From positions 43,648,001-43,712,000 of the forward strand of contig OX419760.1 in NCBI GenBank assembly GCA_948567375.1: DNA of 64,000 nucleotides, read 5' to 3'. Shown piece by piece: positions 22,971 to 32,280 of this stretch. A model generated the notes under the pieces. It worked only from the letters and a program-made list of their open reading frames with translations, did no database searches and was not told the origin of the DNA. Position 1 is the first letter of the stretch, and each line of letters starts with the position of its first letter. A program made the position numbers and the translations under genes. The stretch is from Lunularia cruciata (lineage: Eukaryota > Streptophyta > Marchantiopsida > Lunulariales > Lunulariaceae).

Positions 22971-23460
22971 TAACAATATGGAGTTTACATATGAATTAGT
23001 CAAGAGTAACAAAGTAGCAAATAGGCCAAATTAGCCAAGAGTTATATGAATATTCTAGATGTATCTAGGAAGCTACTTGATATCTTCTAAGTATTGGGTA
23101 ATGTGCATGCCAAGTGCTGACTTCTTGGGAAGCTTCCCGGCTAGCTTAGTTTGCATTCAAACTAGATAGCTTCTAGATGAAAGCTTCTTGAGAAGCTTCC
23201 CAACAAGTTTAGCTTGCATGCCAAGTAGGTGGCTTCTAAAAGGAAGCCTCTCAAGAAGCTTCTTGATTAGTTTGGCTTGCACTTTAAGAAGGCAGCTTTT
23301 AGGAAGCTTCTTGAGAAACTTCTCAAGACATTGTATGTTCTTTATAAACACCAAATACCAAGCTCATGTTAGGAATTTGGAGTTTCTCTTATTCAAGAGT
23401 CCCAATGTGATATTTCACTTTGATCTTCCATTTGGCTATTTCTCTCTGTGGTTTTTTATA
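22971..23460 (+). repeat. LTR of chromovirus B3 (plus orientation)
   Basis: Begins TGTAACAATATGG, like the LTRs at 24769 (minus) and 55073 (plus). It contains about three 60-65-bp repeats rich in AAGCTT (23110-23330) and a TTTATAAAC TATA box at about 23341. The end is set by the primer-site-like sequence that follows. Confidence 0.8.
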
Positions 23461-23461
23461 T

Positions 23462-23473
23462 TGGTATTGGATC
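23462..23473 (+). other. Primer binding site of B3 (initiator tRNA-Met-like)
   Basis: TGGTATTGGATC resembles TGGTATCAGAGC, the site used by many plant chromoviruses. Three positions differ. Confidence 0.45.
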
Positions 23474-23732
23474 TGGAATGGGATGGATGGAATTTAAGGA
23501 CAACCAAATCCATTTCTGCCAAACCATTAGAATTTTTGTGTCCTTGTACTACCCAAGCATCATTTCATGCAATACGTACAATTTTCACATTATACGTACA
23601 ATTTTCTGAATGTGATCACCTTGTCTAATGAACCCTTGGTACTTCAGATTGTAACTTATGGAGAGTGATGGATGTATTGTATTTATCTATTAATTTAGAT
23701 AAATTGTAGGTAGTTTGATATAGTTGTAGCCA
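23474..23732 (+). other. Leader of B3
   Basis: Sequence between primer site and gag start. No coding signal seen. Confidence 0.35.
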
Positions 23733-24372
23733 TGGCCGCAATGCCCAAATTTATCATTGTCATACAATAAAAAATCAAGCACCTTACTCAATTGTTGGAA
23801 GAACTAGATCATTAATAACATGTATAGAGAGCACTATTTCAAAAAGGAGAAGAGAGAAACCAACTTTTGAAACCCAAGGTATTTGAATGCAAGAACCTAT
23901 TGAGTGCAATAAATAATTTTTTGTTTGATTATGAATGTTATTTTGAAGCTAAAAATCTTCAACATGGCTTAAAGCCTCTTGGCTTTAAGCCAGTTGGATG
24001 GAGTGGAAAAACTATAGTGGTAATTTTGAATGGAGCAAGTTGAATGGCAATTTATTATGCAAGTTTTGACATAGGAAGAATTCAAGAGCAAAATAATTTG
24101 GCAATTCCAATCTATAAATGCCATATGAGCCACATGACACAGGTTGGCAAAATTGAAATAGATTGGTTTTGTAAGAAGCTACATCACCCAATTCCACAAC
24201 ACCATAATGCAAATTCTATGTATATTAAAATGTGAAACTCTATTTGTGAGAGGCTTGAAGTCATGCACCAATTAGAAGTGGCCGTACAAGAGCCCAAACA
24301 TTTAAAGGAAGCCTATGCAATTGGCTAAGCACTTTGACAACTTGGTCTCAACCTTGATCTTCACAGAACCTA
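23733..24372 (+). pseudogene. gag: Gag 5' fragment of B3
   Basis: Opens at ATGGCCGCAATGCCC and follows, with many stops, the N-terminal Gag of B1 (29272 leftwards). The stretch KPKVFECKNLL is shared with KPKVFESKNLL in B1, and VAVQEPKHLKEA matches the B1 region near 28700. It stops where the B1 LTR begins at 24373. The strand is opposite to B1. Confidence 0.7.
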
Positions 24373-24769
24373 TGTAAAAGACCGAGACCAAGGAGAGAAA
24401 AAGTAGAATGGAAGCTCACATTGGGACACTTGAATGAGGGAAAACTCCAAATGCCTAGAATGAGCTTTGGCTCTTGTATTTATAGGGAGCATAAAAGGCC
24501 CTTTAGAAGCTTCTCAAGATACTTCCTTGAGCTGCTTTCTTGGAGTGCAAGCCAAGTTAACTGGGAAGCTTCTCAAGAAGCTTCTCTCTAGAAGCCGCTT
24601 ACTTGGTGTGCAAGCTAAGCTAGTTGGAAGCTTCTAGAAGTTTCCTTCTAGAAGTAATCTACTTGGGGTGCAAGCTAAGCTTGCCGGGAAGCTTCTTATA
24701 TACTTTTGGAATATTCTAGGCTAATTTGTCTTATTTTTTTACTTTGTAGCTAAACTCCATATTGTTACA
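24373..24769 (-). repeat. 3' LTR of B1
   Basis: 397 bp; TGTAACAATATGG at the right edge and CTTTTACA at the left edge (minus strand). Shorter than the LTR at 55073 because it holds fewer repeat units. A CTATAAATA TATA box (minus) lies at about 24477-24485. Confidence 0.82.
24627..24644 (-). promoter_or_regulatory. Four-unit heat-shock element in B1 LTR
   Basis: The plus strand reads GAAGCTTCTAGAAGTTTC, an exact GAAnnTTCnnGAAnnTTC array, followed one base later by TTCTAGAA. It sits about 145 bp upstream of the TATA box on the minus strand, the normal place for an enhancer in U3. Heat-shock factors bind such arrays, and the Arabidopsis element ONSEN is switched on by heat this way. Function here is inference. 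Confidence 0.6.
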
Positions 24770-24785
24770 TATTCCACCACCGCTA
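24770..24785 (-). other. Polypurine tract of B1
   Basis: Minus strand GCGGTGGTGGAATA directly before TGTAACAAT. B2 has GGGGGAATA at the same place (55064-55072). Primes plus-strand synthesis. Confidence 0.7.
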
Positions 24786-25800
24786 CTTGGTGACATCCTC
24801 GTTGCTCGTGAAGCTTCAAACTCTTGGATGGTCCATTGTGCATTCTGGAGATAAGAAAGAGGTTCCCATGTGGTATCATGAAAGGGGTACCCTTTCCAAA
24901 GGACCTTGCACTCCATATGTTATCAATGGTCTCTTTGAATATGGTGTTGTGCAAGGATACAATCAACTTCATACTCCTTGTGATCATTGATAGAGACAAG
25001 AGGAGGGAGAGGTTGGACTTGAGAGGAAAAAGAAGAGGGGTTAGGAACAAAGGGTTTCAACTTGGAAACATGAAAGATAGGATGGATGTGCATATGAGAA
25101 GGCAAGGCAAGGCAAGGCAAGTTGATAAGCAACAAGAGAGACAATTTAGGTGATATCAAAAAGTCCTATCTAATTAGGGGCAAGTTTACAAACTTGGGTA
25201 TCAAATGGGAGAGGGAGGTTATTGGATGAGAGCATGACCTTATCACCAACTTGAAAGCTGAGATTGCGACAATGGTGATTCACATATTGTTTCTGCCAAT
25301 TTTGAGCAACAAGGAGATGAGATTGGCTTGTTGAAGGGATTGGGAGATGGTGGTCAAGAAGGTGGAGGTATGAGAAACATGAGATGGGAGAGGAGCAAGA
25401 AGGGAATTTGGAACAAGTGGATCAAGTTGGCCAAAATTGAGAAAGAAAGGAGAGATTCTAGTGCTTGCCTATTTAGAATTGTTGTATGTAAACTCTGTAG
25501 CTGCAAGACATTCATCCCAATTGGTATGGTGAATGTTGACAAAAGCACAAAGCATATCTTCTAAGGTGCGATTTGCACATTCAATTTTTCCATCAGTTTG
25601 AGAATGATAGGTTGTGGACAAAGCAAGCTTGGTGCCAAGTATCTAGAAGAGTGCTCGCTAAAACTTTCAAGTGAAGCGAGGATCACGGTTGGAGATGAGT
25701 TCATGTGGCATCCCATGATGCTTGAATACATTGTCAAAGTAGAGTTATGCCAAGGTTAGAGCATCCACAATATCAACCGTTGGTGCCAAATGGATTTGCT
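24786..25800 (-). pseudogene. pol: Chromodomain and integrase C-terminal region of B1
   Basis: The chromodomain guides chromovirus integration to marked chromatin. Its core, VLWKGYPFHDTTWEP, is at about 24905-24860. Upstream, HPIFHVSKLKPFVPNP (about 25090) is the typical integrase tail. Between 25160 and 25800 the integrase core is spread over several frames (for example NWDECLAA-type text near 25510). Multiple stops. Confidence 0.85.
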
Positions 25801-26324
25801 AACTAAACTTATCCACAAACACCACAATTGTTGTGTGACCTTGCTTAGTCTTGGGCAAGGAGGTGATGAGACCTAAGCTCACATGTTCCCAATGAGTAGT
25901 GGAGAAGGAGTCCACTCGGCTTTTGGTTACTAGCCTTGTTGTGTTGATAACTCTTACATGATCTGACAAACTCCCAAACATCTTGTGCCATGTTGGACCA
26001 CCACCATTGGCGTAAGAGGGTACCTAAGGTCTTCTCCACACCCATATGACCAGCTATTGGTAAATCATGGGCTATTGGTAAATCTTGAAGACACATAAGT
26101 CAGAGATCACCTTTGGCTGGAATATAGATCCGGTCCTCATGGACTAGAAGGCCTTCCTTGAAGGAGAAGGTATTGTATTCGTTGTCACATGCTGTCAGAC
26201 AACCATGTACCATTTAGAAGAAGGGATCTTGTTGTATAGCTGACCAAAACTTGTAATGGACCTTAGAGTCAATTGACACCATTGTAATTGTCATCGTGAT
26301 GAGAGGAAGAGACTTCAAATCAAG
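25801..26324 (-). pseudogene. pol: Integrase N-terminal and core start of B1
   Basis: Zinc-binding region LPIAGHMGVEKTLGTLLRQ, then RSCKSYQHNK, where the second Cys of CxxC is Tyr. The core starts HWEHVSLGLITSLPKTKQG; the usual first catalytic Asp (DLITSLP) reads Gly. Both changes should abolish activity. Confidence 0.82.
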
Positions 26325-27063
26325 TCATTGTGATAGAGCACCATGGATGACATGGAACCAACATGGTTTGCACTCAAGTTTGATGTCAAACAATTGGAGT
26401 TGCTCCTCCCATTGATGATGTTGACTCTTCATGTGTTCCAAGTGTAAGGTTTGCAACAATGGTTTGTGATCAATTTGCATGATCATTTGTTTCCCCAAGA
26501 GATAATGCCTCCATACCTTGGTGGCATATACCATTGCAAGCTATTCCCGATCTTGAGCAGAGTAATTCTTTTTAGCTATATTTAGTTGGAAAGACACAAA
26601 GGCAAAGGGATGTAGTCCATCTGGGAATTCCTATTGCAACACGACTCCAATTGCAAAGTTAGAAGCATCAAAATCAACCACACAAGGTAGTTGAAGATCA
26701 TATGCTTGAAGAATAGGTCTTGAAGACACTTTGGAATGCTTCTTCATGCTTGGTGGTCCACTAGAAGCTCAAGTTCTTCCGCAAGAGCTCAGTCAATGGT
26801 GCAGCCACATGAGCATAATAGTGGATGAACTATTGGAAAAAACTGGCCAATCCATTGAATGCTTGTACTTTTGTAGCATCCTCTAGAGTAGGACAATTAG
26901 TAATGGCCTTGATTTTCTCCTCTTCCATCTTGATCTCCTCTGATGAGATCTTGTGACCCAAGAAGGTAAGCTTCTTGGATCTTTCTTCTGCCAAAAGGCA
27001 CACTTTGACTTCCAATTATCATAGTCGTAATAGAACTTCTTGTACATGATTCACATGTTCTTT
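26325..27063 (-). pseudogene. pol: RNase H and RT thumb of B1
   Basis: The frame 26534-26325 shows VYATKVWRHYLLGKQMIMQ and DHKPLLQTL, the typical gypsy RNase H. The frame 27015-26830 shows KLTFLGHKISSEEIKMEEEK, the RT connection. Frameshifts lie between. RNase H degrades the RNA strand of the hybrid. Confidence 0.85.
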
Positions 27064-27756
27064 CTATGTCTTGCTATAGATTAAGATATTGTCCAAGAAC
27101 ACCACCATGTACCAATCCAATAGTCCATCCAACACCCAATGCATCTGATCCATGAAGATTGTTGGAGTACTAGTGAGCCCGAAAGGTAGAACTCTCCACT
27201 CAAAATGCCCATACCTTGTGTGAAAGGCAATCCTTTGCATATCCTCCATATCAATGTGGATTTGCCAATAGCCATTACAACGATCTAACTTAGAAAAGTA
27301 TTTTGCTCCACTCAATTGATCAAGCAAGTCATCAAACCGAGGCAGGGGATATGCATTCTTAATTGTTTGCTTATTGAGCCCACGGTAATCAAAACAGAAA
27401 CATAGTCTTCCATCCTTCTTTGGAATGAATAGTACCGGTGCTCCCCAGGGAGAGGTACTATGTTGCATGAAGTCCTTCTCCAACAACTCCGTAAGTGTTG
27501 TTTGCAACTCCTCCAACTCTTTTGGTGAAAGCTGATAGATTGGTCTACTCATTAGAGTACTCCTTGGAAATAACTCAATCTTGAAGGGCATACCATGATT
27601 GGAGGGTAATCCCTTTGGCAGATCATCTGGAAACACATCCGCAAACTCTTGAACTATCTTATCAACCATTGCTTGATGAAGCTCTTGGCTCTCCTCAGAT
27701 TTTCCTTGTGCAATTGGCTTGATCCAAACCACAAATATAGACTTATCTTCCTCCAA
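27064..27756 (-). pseudogene. pol: Reverse transcriptase of B1, open 230 residues
   Basis: The longest open pol piece of family B. From the N-terminus: EFADVFPDDLPKGLP, LLEKDFMQHSTSPWGAPVLF, DYRGLNKQTIKNAYPLPRFD, KLDRCNGYWQIHI, LPFGLTSTPTIF, and the active-site box VVFLDNILIYS. The family box is FLDDILIYS; here the second Asp is Asn, which should abolish polymerase activity even though the frame is open. Adjacent pieces are frameshifted. Confidence 0.92.
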
Positions 27757-27925
27757 AGCTTGCTCTATGGTTGCTTCACTAACAAACTTCCCATCTAGGG
27801 ACTCATCTTCTTCAAAGTTTGCTCCATGGCTGCTTTCTTGGCAAACTTCCCATCTTGGGACTCATCTCTCTTCAAGGTTTGCTCTATTGCTACCTTCTTG
27901 AGAAACTTCCTATCTTGGGATTGAC
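27751..27925 (-). repeat. Three 60-bp tandem repeats (20-residue repeats) in B1 pol
   Basis: Units begin near 27762, 27821 and 27881 (GCTCTATGG, GCTCCATGG, GCTCTATTG). On the minus strand each codes for about 20 residues around SQDGKFAKKAAMEQTL. They lie between protease and RT, in a spacer that varies between elements. The unit near 27762 is 59 bp, which shifts the frame. Confidence 0.8.
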
Positions 27926-28360
27926 TATTCTTAGGTGTCTTCCTCAGAGGTGCTAGACAACCTAATCAGAAATTCATAGCTTGGTGTTGTACTTGAATTT
28001 GTCATTGATTCCAATCAAATTGAACCTTATGATGTTCAAGCCAAGATAGTCCTAGAATGACATCATAGTCTAAAGGTGTCACTACAAACCTCATACACTC
28101 CAAATACTCCTTCCCAATCTTGAAGGTAATAGGATGTGAGGTACGAATGTAGAACCCTTTCTACCATCCGCCATCATCAATCTACTTCCAATTACTGGCT
28201 TGATAGGAATACCCAATTTTTTGGTTACTTGCATAGACATGCAATTCTTTGAACTTCCAAAATCAACCAAAATCTTACAACCCCAATTAGATATCATACC
28301 TTGCAAGTGAAGCAAACTTGCATAGGTTGAGCCTTCAATCCCATTGGAACTAATCAAGCT
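27926..28360 (-). pseudogene. pol: Protease of B1
   Basis: The frame 28357-28091 reads GCKILVDFGSSKNCMSMQVTK; the family active site is VDSGSTHNF. Asp is kept and Ser is Phe. LGIPIKPVIGSRLMMADG follows as expected for a chromovirus protease. Confidence 0.78.
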
Positions 28361-29272
28361 CCCAATAACTGGCTTGAAATCTACTATTGGGATTCCTCAT
28401 TTTCTTGATCATTCCGCTCCACAAACTCCATCTGGGTAACTTGTCAAGGTCGTCCATTCTTAAGTGGACATTCAACAATGTGATGTCTAACTTGGCGACA
28501 TTAAAAATGACCACCATTTTATTGCAATCTTTCTCTATCCGCTTTACCAAGTGGTCTTTATTGGATAGCATCAATCTCCATTGGTGCCGGTTCTCCATTT
28601 GTGTGTAGTGGTAGGCTTTGTGTAGGTCAAGGTCGAGACCAAGTTGTTGCAACCAAAGAATCAAAACGCTTAGCCAATTGCATTGCTTCTTCCACATTTT
28701 GTGGTTCCCACATGGTCACCTCCAATTTGGTTTGTGACTTCAAGCCCCTCACAAATTGATCCAAAAATTCACTTTTGGAATCTGCATGATGATATTCTGA
28801 AATTGTGTGATGTAGCTCCTTACAAAGTCAATCTACTTCAACTCCACCAATTTATCTTGTGCGGCTTAAGTGGCATTTATAGTTTAAAATTGACCAAGTA
28901 TTGCATCCTTGAATTCTGCCCTTGTTAAAATTGGTCCAACAATCTATCATTCAGCTTGCTCCACTTGGAATCCCCCACCAAAGTTTTTCCACACCATCCA
29001 ATTGGCTAGAAGCCAAGAGAATCTATTTTCATTCATCTTGAAGATTGGTAGCTTCAAAGTACATTTGTAGTCAAACACTAAATTCTTCACTATACCCAAA
29101 AGATTCTTGCTTTCAAACACCTTGGGTTTTGGAAATTGGATTTGATGCTCTATATCTAGAATTGGTGCTCTCTCTATGTGTTCTTATAGTTGTTGGGCTT
29201 GTTCATCCAACAATCAAGTAAGGTGCTCAATTTGTTGTTGCATAGCAATGGTAACATCCGGTATTGCTTCCA
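28361..29272 (-). pseudogene. gag: Gag of B1
   Basis: The start is the ATG near 29272, opening MEAIPDVTIAMQQQIEHL, then KPKVFESKNLLGIVKNLVF. The capsid region runs through about 28600 in several frames. A knuckle remnant, HHIVECPLKNGR, near 28470 ends gag. A sister fragment is B3 on the other strand. Confidence 0.78.
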
Positions 29273-29345
29273 TAGCTACTACTCTATCCCACTACTCCCA
29301 ATTTATCTAATTTATTAACACATAGATGTAGCATGTCCACTGTTT
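29273..29345 (-). other. Leader remnant of B1
   Basis: Short untranslated stretch before gag, cut by the A3 LTR. Confidence 0.45.
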
Positions 29346-30074
29346 TGTAACACCCATTTGTGCATGTGTGTGGTATTGTGATATTTAGCTTGGTATTACA
29401 AGTACTTGAAAGATATTATTTAGATAGAGATAAAGGATGGTTCTACATTAGTCATGATTAGCTAAATTTAGTCATAGCTAAGATAGAGTGGACCTTAATT
29501 TAGAGGAAGTAAGATGAGAAGATGAGAACCACTATTTTGAAGAACCTTAAAAAGATGAGAACCACTATTTTGGATTCTAGTGTGTTGACTTGGTATTATT
29601 CCTAGGTGTTTGGCTTTGAGGAAAGAGTTGAGAACTCTTGGGCCCACAAGCCTTTTTGTTTTGGATTCTTTTGTAGTCCAAGGATAGTCCATGTGAAGAA
29701 ATCCTTGACTTAGTGGTTGGGTCAAGATAATACCACATGCTTAGGGGAATATGCCCATGTGAATGGATATTCCTTTCTACTTTTTGACTTTACTTGACTT
29801 TTAGCCTAGTAACTTGAGTTACTACGGTAATTAGTAACTTTGGTGCATAACTATTTCACAAGTATATAAACAAGGGGTGAGGAGGTACTCATCATCCTTT
29901 CATTTGCAACTATCTCTCTCTCATTGAGTTCTCTAGTGAGCAATGTCTTGAGTCTTGGAGTGTTAGCTTTGGAGGAGTATGATGGAGTTGGGGTTCCTTG
30001 CCTTCTTAGTCCATGGTGCGCTACCATAATAGCCATCAGAGGTTCATCCTGAGTGAGAGACAGGCTGGCTCACA
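29346..30074 (+). repeat. 5' LTR of A3
   Basis: 729 bp, TGTAACACCC to GGCTCACA. A small duplication around GATGAGAACCACTATTTTG (29523 and 29553) is absent from the 3' LTR. TATATAAACAAGGGG at about 29863 is the TATA box. Confidence 0.92.
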
Positions 30075-30078
30075 TTTT

Positions 30079-30096
30079 TGGTTCTATTGCCGAGAC
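30079..30096 (+). other. Primer binding site of A3
   Basis: TGGTTCTATTGCCGAGAC, four bases after the LTR. It differs at a few positions from the complement of plant tRNA-Glu as I remember it (TGGTTCCGTTGCCGGGAC). Confidence 0.7.
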
Positions 30097-30710
30097 CTCT
30101 TTAGAAGGTAAGATAATGTTCGGCATTTAATTTCACATTAGGCAGAAGTAGACTATGAGAGCTTACTTGGAGAGAACATTAGGAAAGGAGAGTGCTGAAC
30201 TTATGTTAGAGAACCAAGATCTATTTGTATACCGTGTAGTTCATTATGATGTCTTTGAAGTGATTTTGTACATCTTGTACACATGAGAGGATTTAGAGAG
30301 ATTGTGTGAGGTGGATTGCAGATTTTGGGTAAAATCTCAAGTTTGAGATTTGGACTTGAAATTTATACACATGATAGCTTGGGTTATCTGTCAATAAGCA
30401 CACTTGAAATTATTGTGAGAGCTACTATGCGCACTGGGCTAGACCAAATCTGAAATATGTGTGCTAAATAGAAAGGTGTCTAGGCCAAATGGCTCAATGA
30501 AACGATCTGAAATTTTTCAGAGAGGGACGCCCTGGAGTTGTGATCAAGTGTGAAAAATTTCAAATGACTGTCACATACTAGTTGAGAGATTTGAGTGAAA
30601 TTGTGAAGAAGGGTTAATTCTGCAGAGTTGAGATCTCATGCATGAGGAGTTTGAGAGCAACAAAAAAGCATGTTTGAGTGTTTAGATTCATCTTGGGAAC
30701 ATGAAGGGTC
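30097..30710 (+). other. Leader of A3
   Basis: Same leader as A1 and A2. The peptide region AELMLENQDLFVY near the primer site is interrupted by stops. Nothing else is recognised. Confidence 0.45.
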
Positions 30711-31175
30711 ATCAAGAGTGGAAATTGAGACTATGAAAGGTTCCCCAAGGGTTTGAGGTGATTGTAGGGGTGTATTTGAGGAAAAAAGAGTTTGCAATAG
30801 AATTTGAAGAGAGTGTTGAGAGGATCCAAAAAACCTACACCACTTGGAGGAAAGAGTTAGTCTAAGTGATTTCTATGTGGAGAGAAGGGACATAAGGCAA
30901 GTTCATGTCCATTGACCTTTGAGAGCAAGAGATTCAAGGAAAGGAGAGGCTTACTTGACTTGGGTTTGCATGTTGGACCTTCTTCACCAAGATTGGGAGG
31001 GAGAAGATCTAAGACCAAGGAGTTGTGTGAGGTCTTTGGAGTTGAAGGACTTCCAAAAGGACATGAGTGTAGTGGAGTAAAATCACTTTTGGAGACTTTG
31101 GTGAAGGATCTTGGAGAGAGTCTTAGTACAACTACAGAAAAGCTACCACTTTCATCAACTAGTTCTCAAGATTAG
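30711..31175 (+). pseudogene. Leader zinc-knuckle ORF of A3
   Basis: Opens MKGHQEWKLRL, then a stop. The knuckle region is FLCGEKGHKASSC, whose first Cys codon is now TGA. The tail (30912-31175) is open: LLDLGLHVGPSSPRLGGRRS, CEVFGVEGLPKGHEC, and it ends SSTSSQD before a stop. It ends 225 bp before gag and is not obviously joined to it. Confidence 0.62.
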
Positions 31176-31400
31176 TGATGGAGATAATCTTTCAACTTAT
31201 GGATAAACTATCCATGAGAGTTCGATTAATATGCACTCTAGGATTTGATGTTGCTATAGAAATCATGGAGCAACCTGAACCTTTTGTGTTCCCTAGGGTA
31301 GATTATTCTCAAATGGTGTTAGTCATGTACATACTCTATTAGTTATAGAGTGAGAGAAAGAAAAAAAATTTGAGAGAAAAGAAAGATAGTGAGAGGTTGA

Positions 31401-31477
31401 GATGGGGAAACTTCCAGTTTTCTATAGCAAGGATGGAGAAGATGTGGAAGTCTTTGTGAAAGACTTAAGAGAGCTTG
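31401..31477 (+). pseudogene. gag: Gag N-terminus of A3, cut by element C
   Basis: Starts MGKLPVFYSKDGEDVEVFV and continues to KDLREL, where the C element and its duplication GCTTG interrupt it. The remainder resumes at 44511. Confidence 0.88.
31473..31477. repeat. Target-site duplication GCTTG (left) of element C
   Basis: Identical to 44506-44510. Confidence 0.94.
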
Positions 31478-32149
31478 TGTGACAACCCGGCAAATATCAC
31501 TTTTGCGGTAATCGGGTCCGTAAAGTTTGTTCCCGTAGAGATACTATCCAGAATTGGTCAAATACAAAGTCAAAAGTCACAATCGCAGTTCTTCTTGATG
31601 GCTTCTTTAATCTCTCAAGTAGAAACTACACCCAAAAGAGAGTAACAAGCTCACAATCTTGACAACTTGTCATGAGTACACACACACATAACCACAACAT
31701 AGCAAATTCTGTCCAAACAACTCTTGATTGTGATGATTCAGATTCTCCCGAAGACGGCACTTCACTACAAAGAAAAATTTCACCTCGGAATTGTGTTCCC
31801 CCCCTCCACTGAAGGCACAACTTCCTTGATCAAAAGTGCTTCACATCAACTTCGTGCTGCACTCATGAATGTAGAATACTAACAACACTACAATTCCTCT
31901 CAGACCTCTCAAGACATTGCTCCGATGCACTTCACTCAGGATCAAACACACAGAATGAAGATCAAGGCTGCAGATTCCAACATCCACAGACACATTGACT
32001 TGCTCTTCGGAATCTCCACACACTCACAAACACAAACACAAAATTGACAATCTGAATTAAGCTTAAGCGACGAGTACTGAGGACAACACTTTGCTTTATC
32101 TATCTTCAGAAATTTGAATACTGAATAACATTGTACTGCAAATGCTTCA

Positions 32150-32157
32150 CTTAAATA
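32150..32157 (-). promoter_or_regulatory. TATA-like box in C 3' LTR
   Basis: TATTTAAG on the minus strand, conserved at the same place in three C LTRs. Confidence 0.5.
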
Positions 32158-32280
32158 CTGAAGCAAATGGCAGACTTGCCTACCCAACACCACTTCCTAA
32201 CATCTCTTCCTACCTGCAAATCCTAGGGGACAATCTATCTCTTCATATCTGCCTTTTCTTTTCTCAAAATTGACTTCTAT

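Larger units (their letters stand above)
24373..29345 (-). mobile_element. Chromovirus B1, 3' LTR to gag
   Basis: Minus-strand element: 3' LTR (24373-24769), polypurine tract, chromodomain, integrase, RNase H, RT, protease, gag, and a short leader cut off by A3 at 29346. The 5' LTR is not where expected to the right of A3. It has a full chromovirus domain order but many stops. Confidence 0.88.

Noticed and set aside
23341-23460. Plus-strand frame 23188-23628 as a host gene
   Set aside because: It runs through the B LTR repeats and TATA region; no protein family signal.
30097-30710. A-family leader as a tRNA or small RNA gene
   Set aside because: No cloverleaf or promoter boxes found by eye.
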